In this document: one piece after another, positions 8,887 through 17,506 of the stretch
How the letters are laid out: every line of letters begins with the position of its first letter
Position numbering within the stretch: the first letter of the stretch is position 1
DNA from: Actinomycetota bacterium
GTDB taxonomy: Bacteria > Actinomycetota > Actinomycetes > S36-B12 > CAIYMF01
DNA length: 64,000 bases
Direction of reading: 5' to 3'
Assembly (NCBI GenBank): GCA_020161245.1
Contig: JAIUOK010000017.1
Span: 1 to 64,000 of the forward strand
The notes under the pieces: generated by a model
The model's database searches: none
Told to the model about the DNA's origin: nothing
What the model saw: only the letters and a program-made list of their open reading frames with translations
Position numbers and translations under genes: made by a program

Positions 8887-9810
8887 CTATGCGCGCGTGG
8901 CGGGCCGCGTGCCCGCGCCGGCCGATGACGCACGACGGCGGCGCGGCAGCCGCTGGCACGTCGGGCACCAGTAGAGACGGCGCCCCTGGTGGTCGGCGGC
9001 CGCGACGAGCGAACCGCACCGCAGGCACGGCCGGCCCTCCCGCCGGTAGACGTAGACGCCGGTGCTGCGCCGACGGCGCCGCATCTGCTGGGTGTCCTCG
9101 CCGCCGTCGAGCTCGGGGTCGTCTGCGGCTGGCCGGTCGGAGTCGAGGGCGGCCATGGCGTCGACGTCGGCGGCGTCGAGGGTGACGATCCGGCCGCGCT
9201 TCACGCCGTCGCGCATGAGTGCCGACAGGTCGGTCCACATCGCGTCGAAGACAGGCTGCTTCAGCTCCCGGCCCTCGAGGAACGGCGAGACGCCGTGCCG
9301 GAAGAGCAGCTCGGCGCGGTAGATGTTTCCGATGCCGGCGATGACCGATTGATCCATGAGCAGGGTGCCCATGGGCGCCCGGCTCGACGCGATCCGCTGC
9401 CAGGCCCTGCCCGGCTCCGAGTCGCGGCGCAGCGGGTCGGGCCCGAGCCGGGCGAGGATGCGCTCGCGGCCGTCGTCGCCGACGAGCTCGCAGGCCGTGG
9501 GGCCGCGCAGGTCGGCGTACCAGCGCGGGCCGACGATCCGCCAGCGCACGGCCCCGCGCGGCTCGAGCGCCGGCGGCCGGCTGCGCACCATGGTGCCGTA
9601 GAGGCCGAGATGCACGTGGACGACCTCGTCGCCCTCGAACCGGACGAACAGGTGCTTGCCCCAGGCCTCGGCGGACTCGAGCACCCGGCCGTCGAGGATG
9701 TCGGCGGACGACGCGAACCGGCCCTGGGGGCTGCTCGACTCCACGGCGTCGCCGGCGAAGGAGCGGTCGATCGAGCGGGCGAGTCGGTGCAGGCTGTGGC
9801 CTTCGGGCAC
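8887..9810 (-). CDS. nei: Endonuclease VIII-type DNA glycosylase (Nei2-like)
   Basis: 307 residues. Bifunctional base-excision-repair glycosylase/AP lyase of the Fpg/Nei family. The GTG at 9810 is fixed by the family N-terminus (M)PEGHSLHR, in which Pro2 is the Schiff-base nucleophile and Glu3 the acid. The C-terminal zinc finger C-L-R-C ... C-P-T-C (16 residues between the pairs) is intact. The PEGHxLHR signature fits the actinobacterial Nei2 branch. It is the third gene of a tight operon (DsbA-like, rpiB, nei; gaps of 26 and 38 bp). From memory this order matches Rv2466c-Rv2465c-Rv2464c. The last 20 or so residues are an R/A-rich tail. Confidence 0.93.
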   Translation of the reverse strand: MPEGHSLHRLARSIDRSFAGDAVESSSPQGRFASSADILDGRVLESAEAWGKHLFVRFEGDEVVHVHLGLYGTMVRSRPPALEPRGAVRWRIVGPRWYADLRGPTACELVGDDGRERILARLGPDPLRRDSEPGRAWQRIASSRAPMGTLLMDQSVIAGIGNIYRAELLFRHGVSPFLEGRELKQPVFDAMWTDLSALMRDGVKRGRIVTLDAADVDAMAALDSDRPAADDPELDGGEDTQQMRRRRRSTGVYVYRREGRPCLRCGSLVAAADHQGRRLYWCPTCQRLPRRRRASSAGAGTRPATRA

Positions 9811-9848
9811 CTGCGCCTCCTCGTCGTCGCTGGGCCGGGCGGCCCGCG

Positions 9849-10304
9849 TCAGAAGGTCCCAGTCTCCTCGTAGCCCGCGAGGAGCGCGATCCGGCGCTCG
9901 TGGCGCTCGTCGCCGCTGAACGGGGTGGCGAGGAACGCGTCGACGAGACGCTTGGCGGTCTCCTCGTCGTGCTGGCGCGCACCGATGCCCATGACGTTGG
10001 CGTCGTTGTGCTGGCGCGCGAGCTCGGCGATCTCGACCGACCACACCAGGGCGGCGCGCACGCCCTTCACCTTGTTCGCCGCGATCTGCTCGCCGTTGCC
10101 GGAGCCGCCGATGACGATCCCGAGGCTGCCCGGGTCGTCGACGACGCCCTGCGCCGCCGCGACGCAGAACGGCGGGTAGTCGTCGAGGGCGTCGTAGGTG
10201 CTGGCGCCATGGTCGACGACGTCGTGGCCCTGCTCGCGCAGGTGGTCAGCGAGGACCGACTTGAGCTCGAAACCGGCGTGGTCGCTGCCGAGGTGAACGC
10301 GCAT
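9849..10304 (-). CDS. rpiB: Ribose-5-phosphate isomerase B
   Basis: 151 residues. Interconverts ribose 5-phosphate and ribulose 5-phosphate in the pentose phosphate pathway (LacA/RpiB family). Motifs are GSDHAGFELK at the N-terminus, the IVIGGSGNGEQIAANK loop, and the conserved RQHND region. In the actinobacterial type the catalytic residue is a glutamate in GNGEQ rather than cysteine, and E is seen here. The ATG at 10304 gives the standard N-terminus MRVHLGSDHAG. Middle gene of the DsbA-like/rpiB/nei operon. Confidence 0.95.
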   Translation of the reverse strand: MRVHLGSDHAGFELKSVLADHLREQGHDVVDHGASTYDALDDYPPFCVAAAQGVVDDPGSLGIVIGGSGNGEQIAANKVKGVRAALVWSVEIAELARQHNDANVMGIGARQHDEETAKRLVDAFLATPFSGDERHERRIALLAGYEETGTF

Positions 10305-10330
10305 GGGCCGATCGTGCCAGCCCGGGCGGC

Positions 10331-10957
10331 TCAGTCGAAGACCGGGCCCTCGGTACGCGTGCGCTTGATCTCGTAGAAGCCCGGCGTGCTGGCGACGAGG
10401 AGCGTGCCGTCCCAAAGGCGCCCCGCCACCTCGCCCTTGGGCGCTGGGGTGACCACCGGGCCGAAGAACGCGACCTGGCCGCCGTCGGGGCCGGGGACGT
10501 GGATGACCGGGGTGCCGACGTCCATGCCGACGGGGTCCATGCCCTCGTGGTGGGAGCGCCGCAGCTCCTCGTCGTACTCCTCGCTGGTCGCAGCGGCCGC
10601 GAGCTCCGCGGGAAGGCCGACCTCCTCGAGCGCCCCGGCGATGGCCTCGTCGAGCTCCTGCTTGCCGAGGTGGATGCGGGTGCCGAGGGCGGTGTAGAGC
10701 GGGAGGACGACGTCCTCGCCGTGGGCGAGGCGGGCCGCGGTCACCACCCGGACCGGCCCCCACGCCTTGACCAGGAAGTCGGCGTACTCCGGCGGGAGGT
10801 CGCGCCCGGAGTTGAGCACGGCCAGCGACATCACGTGCCAGCGGGTGGTGACGGGGCGGACCTTCTCCACCTCGAGCATCCAGCGGGAGGTCATCCAGGC
10901 CCACGGGCAGACGGGGTCGAACCAGAAGTCGGCGGTCACCGGCGCGTCGTTGCTCAT
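10331..10957 (-). CDS. DsbA-fold (mycothiol-dependent nitroreductase-like) protein
   Basis: 208 residues. Thioredoxin-fold DsbA/2-hydroxychromene isomerase-like family; the N-terminal [17 protein letters not shown] places a single active-site cysteine in CPWA. It has no signal peptide, so it is cytoplasmic. Its closest known relative in this genomic position is Rv2466c, a mycothiol-dependent reductase, which supports a mycothiol-linked redox role, although Rv2466c itself uses CPWC. The second cysteine is missing here, so the chemistry may be monothiol. First gene of the operon with rpiB and nei, divergent from pepN. Confidence 0.85.
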   Translation of the reverse strand: MSNDAPVTADFWFDPVCPWAWMTSRWMLEVEKVRPVTTRWHVMSLAVLNSGRDLPPEYADFLVKAWGPVRVVTAARLAHGEDVVLPLYTALGTRIHLGKQELDEAIAGALEEVGLPAELAAAATSEEYDEELRRSHHEGMDPVGMDVGTPVIHVPGPDGGQVAFFGPVVTPAPKGEVAGRLWDGTLLVASTPGFYEIKRTRTEGPVFD

Positions 10958-11153
10958 TCAACGACTGTAGATCCCGGGTCCGACGACGGCCAGCCAGGGT
11001 CCGTGCACACTCCCCTGCGGCTGCCGCAGGAGGGTTTCCGGCTGCGCCGTCCGGGGACCGCGGGATTCACGGCGCACCCCTCGTCGCGTGCGAGGATGTC
11101 GGGGTTGTCCTGAAGGCGGTCCCCGACCGCAGTGCCGGAAAGGGTGCACCGCG

Positions 11154-13721
11154 TTGACGGTCACGAACATCACGCGCGCGGAGGCGGCGGAGCGCTCGGC
11201 TCTGCTCTCCGTGTCGGGCTACGACGTCGTCGTCGACCTCGGGCTCGCCGGGTCGCCGGAGTCCGCGTCGTTCCCCAGCACCTCGACGGTGCGCTTCACC
11301 GCCCGCGAGGCCGGCAGCACCTGGATCGACGTCATCGCCTCCGGCGTGCGCCGCGCGGTCCTCGACGGGGACGACCTCGACGTCTCCGCGTTCACCGGCA
11401 CCCGCCTGCCGCTCGAGGTCGCGGCTGGCGAGCACGTCCTGGTGGTCGAGGCCGACTGCCAGTACATGCGCACCGGCGAGGGCCTCCACCGCTTCTTCGA
11501 CCCGGTCGACGGCGCCGCCTACCTCTATACGCAGTTCGAGGTCGCCGACGCCCGCCGCATGTACGCCTGCTTCGACCAGCCCGACCTCAAGGCGGCCTAC
11601 GCGTTCACCGTGATCGCGCCGGACGCATGGCAGGTCGTCTCCAACTCGCCGACGCCCGCACCGGTGCCGCTCGGCGACGGTGTCTCGCGCTGGTCGTTCG
11701 AGGCCACCCCGCGCATCTCCACCTACATCACCGCGCTCGTCGCCGGCCCGTACCACGTGGTCCGCGACGAGTACGTCGGTCCGCACGGCACCTACCCGCT
11801 CGGCGTCTTCTGCCGCGCGAGCCTGGCCGAGCACCTCGACGCCGACCGCATCCTGCTCGAGACCAAGCAGGGCTTCGAGTTCTTCGAGTCGCACTTCCGC
11901 ACGCCGTACCCGTTCGAGAAGTACGACCAGCTCTTCGTCCCGGAGTTCAACGCCGGGGCGATGGAGAACGCCGGCTGCGTGACGATCCTCGAGGACTACA
12001 TCTTCCGGTCGCGCGTCACGGACTACTACTTCGAGCAGCGCTCCAACACGATCCTGCACGAGCTCGCCCACATGTGGTTCGGCGACCTCGTGACCATGAC
12101 GTGGTGGGACGACCTCTGGCTCAACGAGTCGTTCGCGGAGTGGGCTGCCCACTGGGCCAACGTCGGCGCCACGCGCTACCGCGACGCCTGGACCACCTTC
12201 CTCATCCAGCGCAAGGGCTGGGCCTACCGCCAGGCCCAGCTGTCGTCGACGCACCCGATCGCCGCCGACATGGTCGACCTCGAGGCGGTCGAGGTGAACT
12301 TCGACGGCATCACCTACGCCCAGGGCGCGGCCTCGCTGCGCCAGCTCGTCGCCTGGGTGGGCGAGAAGGAGTTCCTCGAGGGGCTCACGTCCTACTTCGC
12401 CAAGCACGCGTGGGGCAACACCCGCCTCGCCGACCTGCTGGCCGAGCTCGAGGCGGCGTCCGGCCGCGACCTGTCGCAGTGGACCACCGCCTGGCTGGAG
12501 ACCGCCGGCGTCAACCTGCTGCGCCCCGAGGTCGAGGTTGCCGACGACGGCAGCTTCGCGTCGGTGGCCGTCCTGCAGGAGCCGCCGTCGAGCCCGCCCG
12601 GCCTCGAGCCGGTGCTGCGCCCGCACCGCATCGCCATCGGCCTCTACGACATCACGCCCGGCGGCCTCGAGCGGGTGCGCCGTGTCGAGGTCGATGTCGT
12701 CGGCGCTCGCACCGAGATCGAGGAGCTGCGCGGCGTCGCCCAGCCCGACCTCCTGCTCCTCAACGACGACGACCTCACCTTCACCAAGATCCGTCTCGAC
12801 GAGCGCTCGCTGCGGACCGCGGTCGACCGCTTCGCCCTCCTCTCCGAGCCGATGCCGCGCGCGCTGCTCTGGGCCGCCGCGTGGGACATGCTGCGCGACG
12901 CCGAGATGCCGCTGCGCGACTGGCTCGGCATGCTCGAGTCGGGCCTGGGCACCGAGCGCGACATCTCGATCGTCACCACGCTGCTGAGCCAGACCAAGGC
13001 TGCGATCGAGCAGTTCTCCGCACCGGGCCGGCGCGACGGCTACCGCGACCGCTGGGCGGCGCTGCTCCTGCGCCTGCTCGAGGACGTCGAGCCGGGAAGC
13101 GACCTGCAGCTGGCGTTCGCGCGCGCGTTCGCCGCGACCTCGCGCACCGACGAGCACACCGCCGTGCTGCGCGGCTGGCTCGACCGCGGCACGGCGCCCG
13201 AGGGCCTGTCGGTCGACACGGATCTGCGCTGGACCCTCCTGCAGCGCCTCATCGCGCTCGGCGCGGCCGACCCTGCCGAGATCGACGCCGAGCTCGAGCG
13301 CGACTCCACCGCGACCGGCCAGCGCCAGGCGGCCACGGCGCGCGCGCTGATCCCGACCTTCGAGGCCAAGGACGCCGCCTTCTCCGCGTGCGTCGACACC
13401 GACGACCTGCCCAACGCGCTGCTCAACGCCACCGTCATGGGCTTCGGCTCGGCCGACTCCAAGGAGCTGCACCGGCAGTTCCTGCCGCGCTACTTCGACG
13501 CCATCCCCGGCGTCTGGGCCACGCGCACCAACGAGACCGCGCAGACCATCGTGCTCGGCTTCTTCCCGGCGCAGATCGTCGAGCCGGAGATCCTCGCCGC
13601 GACGAAGGAGTTCCTCCAGCGCGACGACATCCCGGCCGGTGCCCGCCGCCTCGTCGACGAGGGCCGCGACGGCCTCGAGCGCAGCCTCCGCGCCCAGGCG
13701 AGCGACGCAGCGGCTTCGTAA
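11154..13721 (+). CDS. pepN: Aminopeptidase N, M1 family
   Basis: 855 residues. Zinc metallo-aminopeptidase that removes N-terminal residues from cytosolic peptides. The exopeptidase motif GAMEN is at about 268-272 and the zinc site HELAH at 302-306, with the third ligand Glu near 325 (WLNESFAE). The C-terminal ERAP1-like domain is present. The TTG at 11154 is chosen: GGAAAGGG lies 10 bp upstream and the product begins MTVTNITRAEAAERSALL as in relatives. An upstream in-frame ATG at 11088 would add 22 unlikely residues. Divergent from the DsbA-like gene. Confidence 0.95.
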   Translation: MTVTNITRAEAAERSALLSVSGYDVVVDLGLAGSPESASFPSTSTVRFTAREAGSTWIDVIASGVRRAVLDGDDLDVSAFTGTRLPLEVAAGEHVLVVEADCQYMRTGEGLHRFFDPVDGAAYLYTQFEVADARRMYACFDQPDLKAAYAFTVIAPDAWQVVSNSPTPAPVPLGDGVSRWSFEATPRISTYITALVAGPYHVVRDEYVGPHGTYPLGVFCRASLAEHLDADRILLETKQGFEFFESHFRTPYPFEKYDQLFVPEFNAGAMENAGCVTILEDYIFRSRVTDYYFEQRSNTILHELAHMWFGDLVTMTWWDDLWLNESFAEWAAHWANVGATRYRDAWTTFLIQRKGWAYRQAQLSSTHPIAADMVDLEAVEVNFDGITYAQGAASLRQLVAWVGEKEFLEGLTSYFAKHAWGNTRLADLLAELEAASGRDLSQWTTAWLETAGVNLLRPEVEVADDGSFASVAVLQEPPSSPPGLEPVLRPHRIAIGLYDITPGGLERVRRVEVDVVGARTEIEELRGVAQPDLLLLNDDDLTFTKIRLDERSLRTAVDRFALLSEPMPRALLWAAAWDMLRDAEMPLRDWLGMLESGLGTERDISIVTTLLSQTKAAIEQFSAPGRRDGYRDRWAALLLRLLEDVEPGSDLQLAFARAFAATSRTDEHTAVLRGWLDRGTAPEGLSVDTDLRWTLLQRLIALGAADPAEIDAELERDSTATGQRQAATARALIPTFEAKDAAFSACVDTDDLPNALLNATVMGFGSADSKELHRQFLPRYFDAIPGVWATRTNETAQTIVLGFFPAQIVEPEILAATKEFLQRDDIPAGARRLVDEGRDGLERSLRAQASDAAAS

Positions 13722-13726
13722 GCCCC

Positions 13727-14456
13727 TCCAAGCCCGCCTCCTCCGTCGGCGGGCGTCGGGGCACCGCTCGCCAGGACGTCCGCCCCGCTCGCTGCGCTCG
13801 CAGGAGTCGGCCCGTTCGGCCCGGGGCCTCGCTGCGCAGCGGCCCCGAGCCTCCGGTCCTCCGGGGCGGACGAGTGCGGCGCGCTTCGCGCGCGGGCGAG
13901 CAGTCCGGCGGTCTCCGCTCCGCTGCGCTCCGCTCCGCCGCGTCGGTGGTCGGGTCGGTCTTACGGGGCGTGCGGCCGGGCCCAGGCTCGCTGCGCTCGC
14001 GGTCGGCCGGTTCGCGGGACCTCGCTGCGCTCGGCCCGGCTCCCGTCCTCCGGGCCCGCCCACCCGCAGCGGTCGGTGGTCGCGTCCGTGACAACGGCGT
14101 AGCGCGCCCGACCAGCCCGACCCGAGGGCGACAGCCAGACCACGCGAACGCCGGCGACGGCCCAGACCGAACCGGCCACCGATGATCCGGCGCGTCCGCG
14201 CGGGGCCCGGAGGGCGCAAGGCCGGCGAGCCGCCAGGCGAGCTGTCCGCAGCGACCGACCCTGGGCGAGCGAAGCGAGACCTGGGCCCGCCGGAGGCGAC
14301 GACCGCGCAGGACGGCGGCCCGGAGGACCGGAGACGGGGCCGATGCGCAGCGAGGCCCCGTCGAACGGGCCGACCGCGAGCGCAGCGAGCCTGGGCCGCC
14401 GACCGGAGCGGGGCCGACGCGGACCGCCGACGAAGGAGGCTGTCCGCTTGGAGGCC
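13727..14456. repeat. Long imperfect inverted repeat of a dispersed repeat family
   Basis: About 730 bp without a supportable gene, between convergent pepN (+) and the DUF5130 gene (-). The left part starts CCTCCAAGC...CTCCGTCGGCGG and the right part ends CCGCCGACGAAGGAGG...GCTTGGAGG. Inner blocks also pair, for example GGGGCCTCGCTGCGCA and CCGGTCCTCCGGG on the left with their complements on the right. The word TCGCTGCGCTCG recurs. The right part (from about 14180, beginning GATGATCCGGCGCGTCCGCG) is a copy of the element at 52,662-52,940 in opposite orientation. ORFs here are compositional artefacts. Confidence 0.75.
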
Positions 14457-14818
14457 TACGGAGAAACCGCGTGGTCGGCGAGCAGGCGCAGGCCGTCGCG
14501 GAGGCCGCGGACGAGGTCGCCGGCCTGGAAGGACGACGCCATCGCCAGCGCGGCCAGGCCGCAGGTGCGGTCGCTGAGACGCCGGGCCGCCTCGGGGCCG
14601 GTGACGATCTCGATGAGCCGCGCCGTGGGATCGACGGCGACGAGCACGGTGCGCTCGCGGTCGGGGCAGCCCGCGTGCAGGCGCTCGGCGGTGATGCGGC
14701 CGTCCTCGAGCGGCCCTACGTGGACGGCGAAGGGATAGCCGGACACGCGCTCGGCGTCCGCGACGGCCGCCTCGACGCTCGCCTGCTGCTGCGGCGACAG
14801 CCGGCTAGAAGCCGGCAC
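14456..14818 (-). CDS. DUF5130-family conserved protein
   Basis: 120 residues from the GTG at 14818, which overlaps the upstream stop by 14 bp; an ATG at 14863 would give a 59-bp overlap. The body (LSPQQQASVEAAVADAERVSGYPFAVHVGPL...ERLHA...TVLVAVDP...IEIVTG) matches the actinobacterial DUF5130 family, a TPM-like alpha/beta fold. There is no signal peptide or membrane segment. Probably co-transcribed with the membrane protein upstream. Biochemical role unknown. Confidence 0.8.
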   Translation of the reverse strand: MPASSRLSPQQQASVEAAVADAERVSGYPFAVHVGPLEDGRITAERLHAGCPDRERTVLVAVDPTARLIEIVTGPEAARRLSDRTCGLAALAMASSFQAGDLVRGLRDGLRLLADHAVSP

Positions 14819-15236
14819 TCGTGCCGCCGGTCGAAGGGGCCTGGTCGTCGTCGGGCGCGGCACCGACGGCCGGGGCCTGGCCGCTCTCGACCAGGCCCGG
14901 GCGGTCGGACGACTCGGCGCCGGCCGCGCCCACGGCGCCCACAGCCACGGGCTGCTCGGTCCAGGCGTCGTCCGCGCCGATGCGACCGCTGCTGGTCCAG
15001 CTGCCCGCGCGGGCCAGCAGCCAGATCAGGCCGACGACGGCCAGCGGCAGGATCACGAACACGAGCACGACCTGGGCGCCCGACATGGGCGTGCCGCGCT
15101 CCTCGCCGTCGTCGTAGGTCGAGCCCCAGCCGTTGCCGGTCATCGCCAGGGCCGGGGAGGCCATGCCGGTGACGAGCACGGCGGTGGTGCCGACGACGAG
15201 AGCGGCGCGGGTGCGGGCGCGGAGCGAGGTGGCCAT
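14805..15236 (-). CDS. Small membrane protein with signal peptide
   Basis: 143 residues. It has an N-terminal signal peptide (RARTRAALVVGTTAVLVTGMASPALA), a short extracytoplasmic stretch, then one strong transmembrane helix (VVLVFVILPLAVVGLIWLLA) and an A/G/P-rich acidic cytoplasmic tail. No recognisable domain. The stop overlaps the start of the DUF5130 gene, so the two are likely translationally coupled. Function unknown. Confidence 0.8.
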   Translation of the reverse strand: MATSLRARTRAALVVGTTAVLVTGMASPALAMTGNGWGSTYDDGEERGTPMSGAQVVLVFVILPLAVVGLIWLLARAGSWTSSGRIGADDAWTEQPVAVGAVGAAGAESSDRPGLVESGQAPAVGAAPDDDQAPSTGGTSAGF

Positions 15237-15286
15237 GGCGGGATCCTACGGTCGTCGGGCTGCCGCGGCGGGCCGGGTCGGCCCGG

Positions 15287-17407
15287 TCACGACGTGACGG
15301 TGGCGACGATGCGCCGCAGCAGCGCGTCCTCCGGCAGGTCCTCCACGAGCACCGGCCGGGTAGCCGCGTCGGTGAGCGGCACGCGCCAGTTCGGGTACTC
15401 CTGGTCGGTGCCCGGCTGGTTCTGGGCGCGCCGGTCGCCGACGGCGTCGGCCAGCGACACGCACAGCAGCCGGGCGGGCGACTGGGCGATGAGCCGGTGC
15501 AGCGCCTCGACGAACTCCTCGGAGCCGGCGTCCGGCCGCAGCAGCCCGCGGTCCTGCAGCAGGCGGCGCCAGGCGTCGAGCGACTGCCCGGCCTCGGCGA
15601 GCTCCTCCTCGTAGGGCTTGGCGAGCAGGCCGAGCTCGTGGCGCAGGCGCACGTGCTCGCCCTGGATGAAGCCCCACGTCGGCGGCAGGTCGTGCGTCGT
15701 CACACTGGTGAGCGCGAGCTCGCGCCAGTGCTCGGGCGCGAGCGGCGCACCGCCCTCGTCGGCCTCGAACCACAGGATCGAGGTGCCGAGGATGCCGCGG
15801 TCGCGCAGCGTGTCCTGCACCCACGCCTCGACGGTGCCGAGGTCCTCGCCGATGACGACGGCGCCGGCGCGCTGCGCCTCGAGCGCCAGGATGCCGACGA
15901 GCGCGTCGTGGTCGTAGCGGACGTACGTGCCGTCCTTGGCGGGCATGCCGCGCGGGATCCACCACAGCCGGAACAGGCCCAGGACGTGGTCGATCCGGAT
16001 GCCGCCCGCGTGCTTGAGCACCGTGCGCAGCATGTCGCGGTAGGGGATGAACGCGGCCTCGGCCAGGGCGTCGGGGCGCCACGGCGGCTGCGACCAGTCC
16101 TGGCCCATCTGGTTGTACATGTCCGGCGGCGCGCCGACGGCGACGTCCTTGGCGAGCACGTCGCGCAGCGCCCAGGCGTCGGCGCCCTCGGGGTGCACGC
16201 CGACGGCGAGGTCGTGCATGACCCCGATCGCCATGCCCGCGTCCGTCGCCGCCTCCTGGGCGGCCTCGAGCTGCTCGTCGAGCACCCACTGCAGCCACAC
16301 GTGGAACTCGACGAGGTCGGCGAGCTCGGTGCGGGCCTTCTCGGCGGCCTCGCCCTTCGGGTCGGCGAGCTCCTCGGGCCAGTCGGCCGGCTGGCCGTAG
16401 GTGTCGGCGAGCGCGCACCACAGCGCGAAGTCCTCCAGGCCGGAGCCCTCGCGCTCGCGGAAGGCCGCGTAGCGGGCACGGCGTCCGGGCGAGAGGGGCA
16501 CGGCGTGGACGAACTCCAGCGCGGAGCGCTTGGCCTTCCAGACCGGGTCGCGCTCGAGGAGGTCGGCCGTGGCGTTGGTGGCCTTGACGTCGGCCGAGAG
16601 CATCTCGACCGCCTTGCGGCCCGCCTCGCCGAGGTAGGCGAACTCCGGCACGTCCTCCACCCGGATGTAGACCGGGTTCGCGAACCGGCGGGTCACCGGC
16701 AGGTACGGCGACGGCGCCATCGGGGGCACGGGCGAGGCCGCGTGCAGCGGGTTGATGAGCAGGAAGTCCGCGCCGAGGTCGTGGCCGCTCCAGGCCACGA
16801 GGTCGGACAGGTCGCCCAGGTCGCCGAGGCCCCAGGAGCGCGACGACCGGACGGAGTACAGCTGGGCGCCGAAGCCCCAGCCGCGACGGGTGCGCAGGGC
16901 CTCCGGGAGCTCGAGCCGGCGGGGCGTCACGACCAGGACCGTGCTGGTGAAGCGGGCGTCGCCCTCGTGGCTGCGCAGCTCCGCGTGCAAGCGGTGCCAG
17001 CCGGTCGGCAGGTCGCCGGGAAGGGCGAAGGTGGCCTCGCCGACGAGGCCGCCGTCGACCTCGACCGGCTCGACCCAGCGGTCGACCTGGCCGACGTCGT
17101 GGCGCGCGCCGCCGTCCTCGAGCTCGATCCAGAGCCGGGCCGAGTCGCCGTGCGGCAGGTGCACCCACACCTGCGCGGCGTCGCCCTGGCGCTGGACGTA
17201 CACCGGCGGCAAAGCCCTGCGCCAGTCGCGCATCCGGCGCTCGTGCAGCGCCGCCTGGATGCCTGCGTGCGTCGTCGCGTCGACGCCGAGCGCGGCCAGG
17301 ACGGCCACGACGGTCTCGGCGGGCACCACCTGGTGCTGGCCGGACTGGTCCCAGAACTCCGTCGCGACTCCGTAGGCGGCCGCGAGGGCGGCGAGGTCGT
17401 TGTCCAC
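15287..17407 (-). CDS. malQ: 4-alpha-glucanotransferase (amylomaltase, GH77)
   Basis: 706 residues, the usual length for actinobacterial MalQ. Transfers alpha-1,4-glucan segments between maltodextrins in cytosolic glycogen/maltodextrin metabolism. An N-terminal beta-rich extension (about 1-140) precedes the TIM barrel. Landmarks are the nucleophile Asp in GGIRIDHVLGLFRLWW, the acid/base Glu in VVIGEDLGTVEAWV, and the TSVTTHDLPP motif. The GTG start gives MDNDLAALAAAYGV. The strand-matched neighbours are unrelated. An alpha-glucosidase lies 7 kb away on the other strand. Confidence 0.95.
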   Translation of the reverse strand: MDNDLAALAAAYGVATEFWDQSGQHQVVPAETVVAVLAALGVDATTHAGIQAALHERRMRDWRRALPPVYVQRQGDAAQVWVHLPHGDSARLWIELEDGGARHDVGQVDRWVEPVEVDGGLVGEATFALPGDLPTGWHRLHAELRSHEGDARFTSTVLVVTPRRLELPEALRTRRGWGFGAQLYSVRSSRSWGLGDLGDLSDLVAWSGHDLGADFLLINPLHAASPVPPMAPSPYLPVTRRFANPVYIRVEDVPEFAYLGEAGRKAVEMLSADVKATNATADLLERDPVWKAKRSALEFVHAVPLSPGRRARYAAFREREGSGLEDFALWCALADTYGQPADWPEELADPKGEAAEKARTELADLVEFHVWLQWVLDEQLEAAQEAATDAGMAIGVMHDLAVGVHPEGADAWALRDVLAKDVAVGAPPDMYNQMGQDWSQPPWRPDALAEAAFIPYRDMLRTVLKHAGGIRIDHVLGLFRLWWIPRGMPAKDGTYVRYDHDALVGILALEAQRAGAVVIGEDLGTVEAWVQDTLRDRGILGTSILWFEADEGGAPLAPEHWRELALTSVTTHDLPPTWGFIQGEHVRLRHELGLLAKPYEEELAEAGQSLDAWRRLLQDRGLLRPDAGSEEFVEALHRLIAQSPARLLCVSLADAVGDRRAQNQPGTDQEYPNWRVPLTDAATRPVLVEDLPEDALLRRIVATVTS

Positions 17408-17506
17408 GGGCCCATCCTGTCCCTGTCCGCGGCCGGATTTCCAGCGGCCGATGCAAACGTTTTCGCCACGGTCGGGCCGACCGGGCCCCGCGGGCGCGGG
17501 CTAGGC

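Noticed and set aside
11067-14219. 1050-residue minus-strand ORF antisense to pepN
   Set aside because: PepN motifs are on the plus strand; the antisense product is low-complexity.
14182-14577. ORF over the right repeat copy (MIRRVRAGP...)
   Set aside because: The same translation appears over the repeat at 52.7 kb on the opposite strand, so it reflects the repeat and not a gene; no domain.
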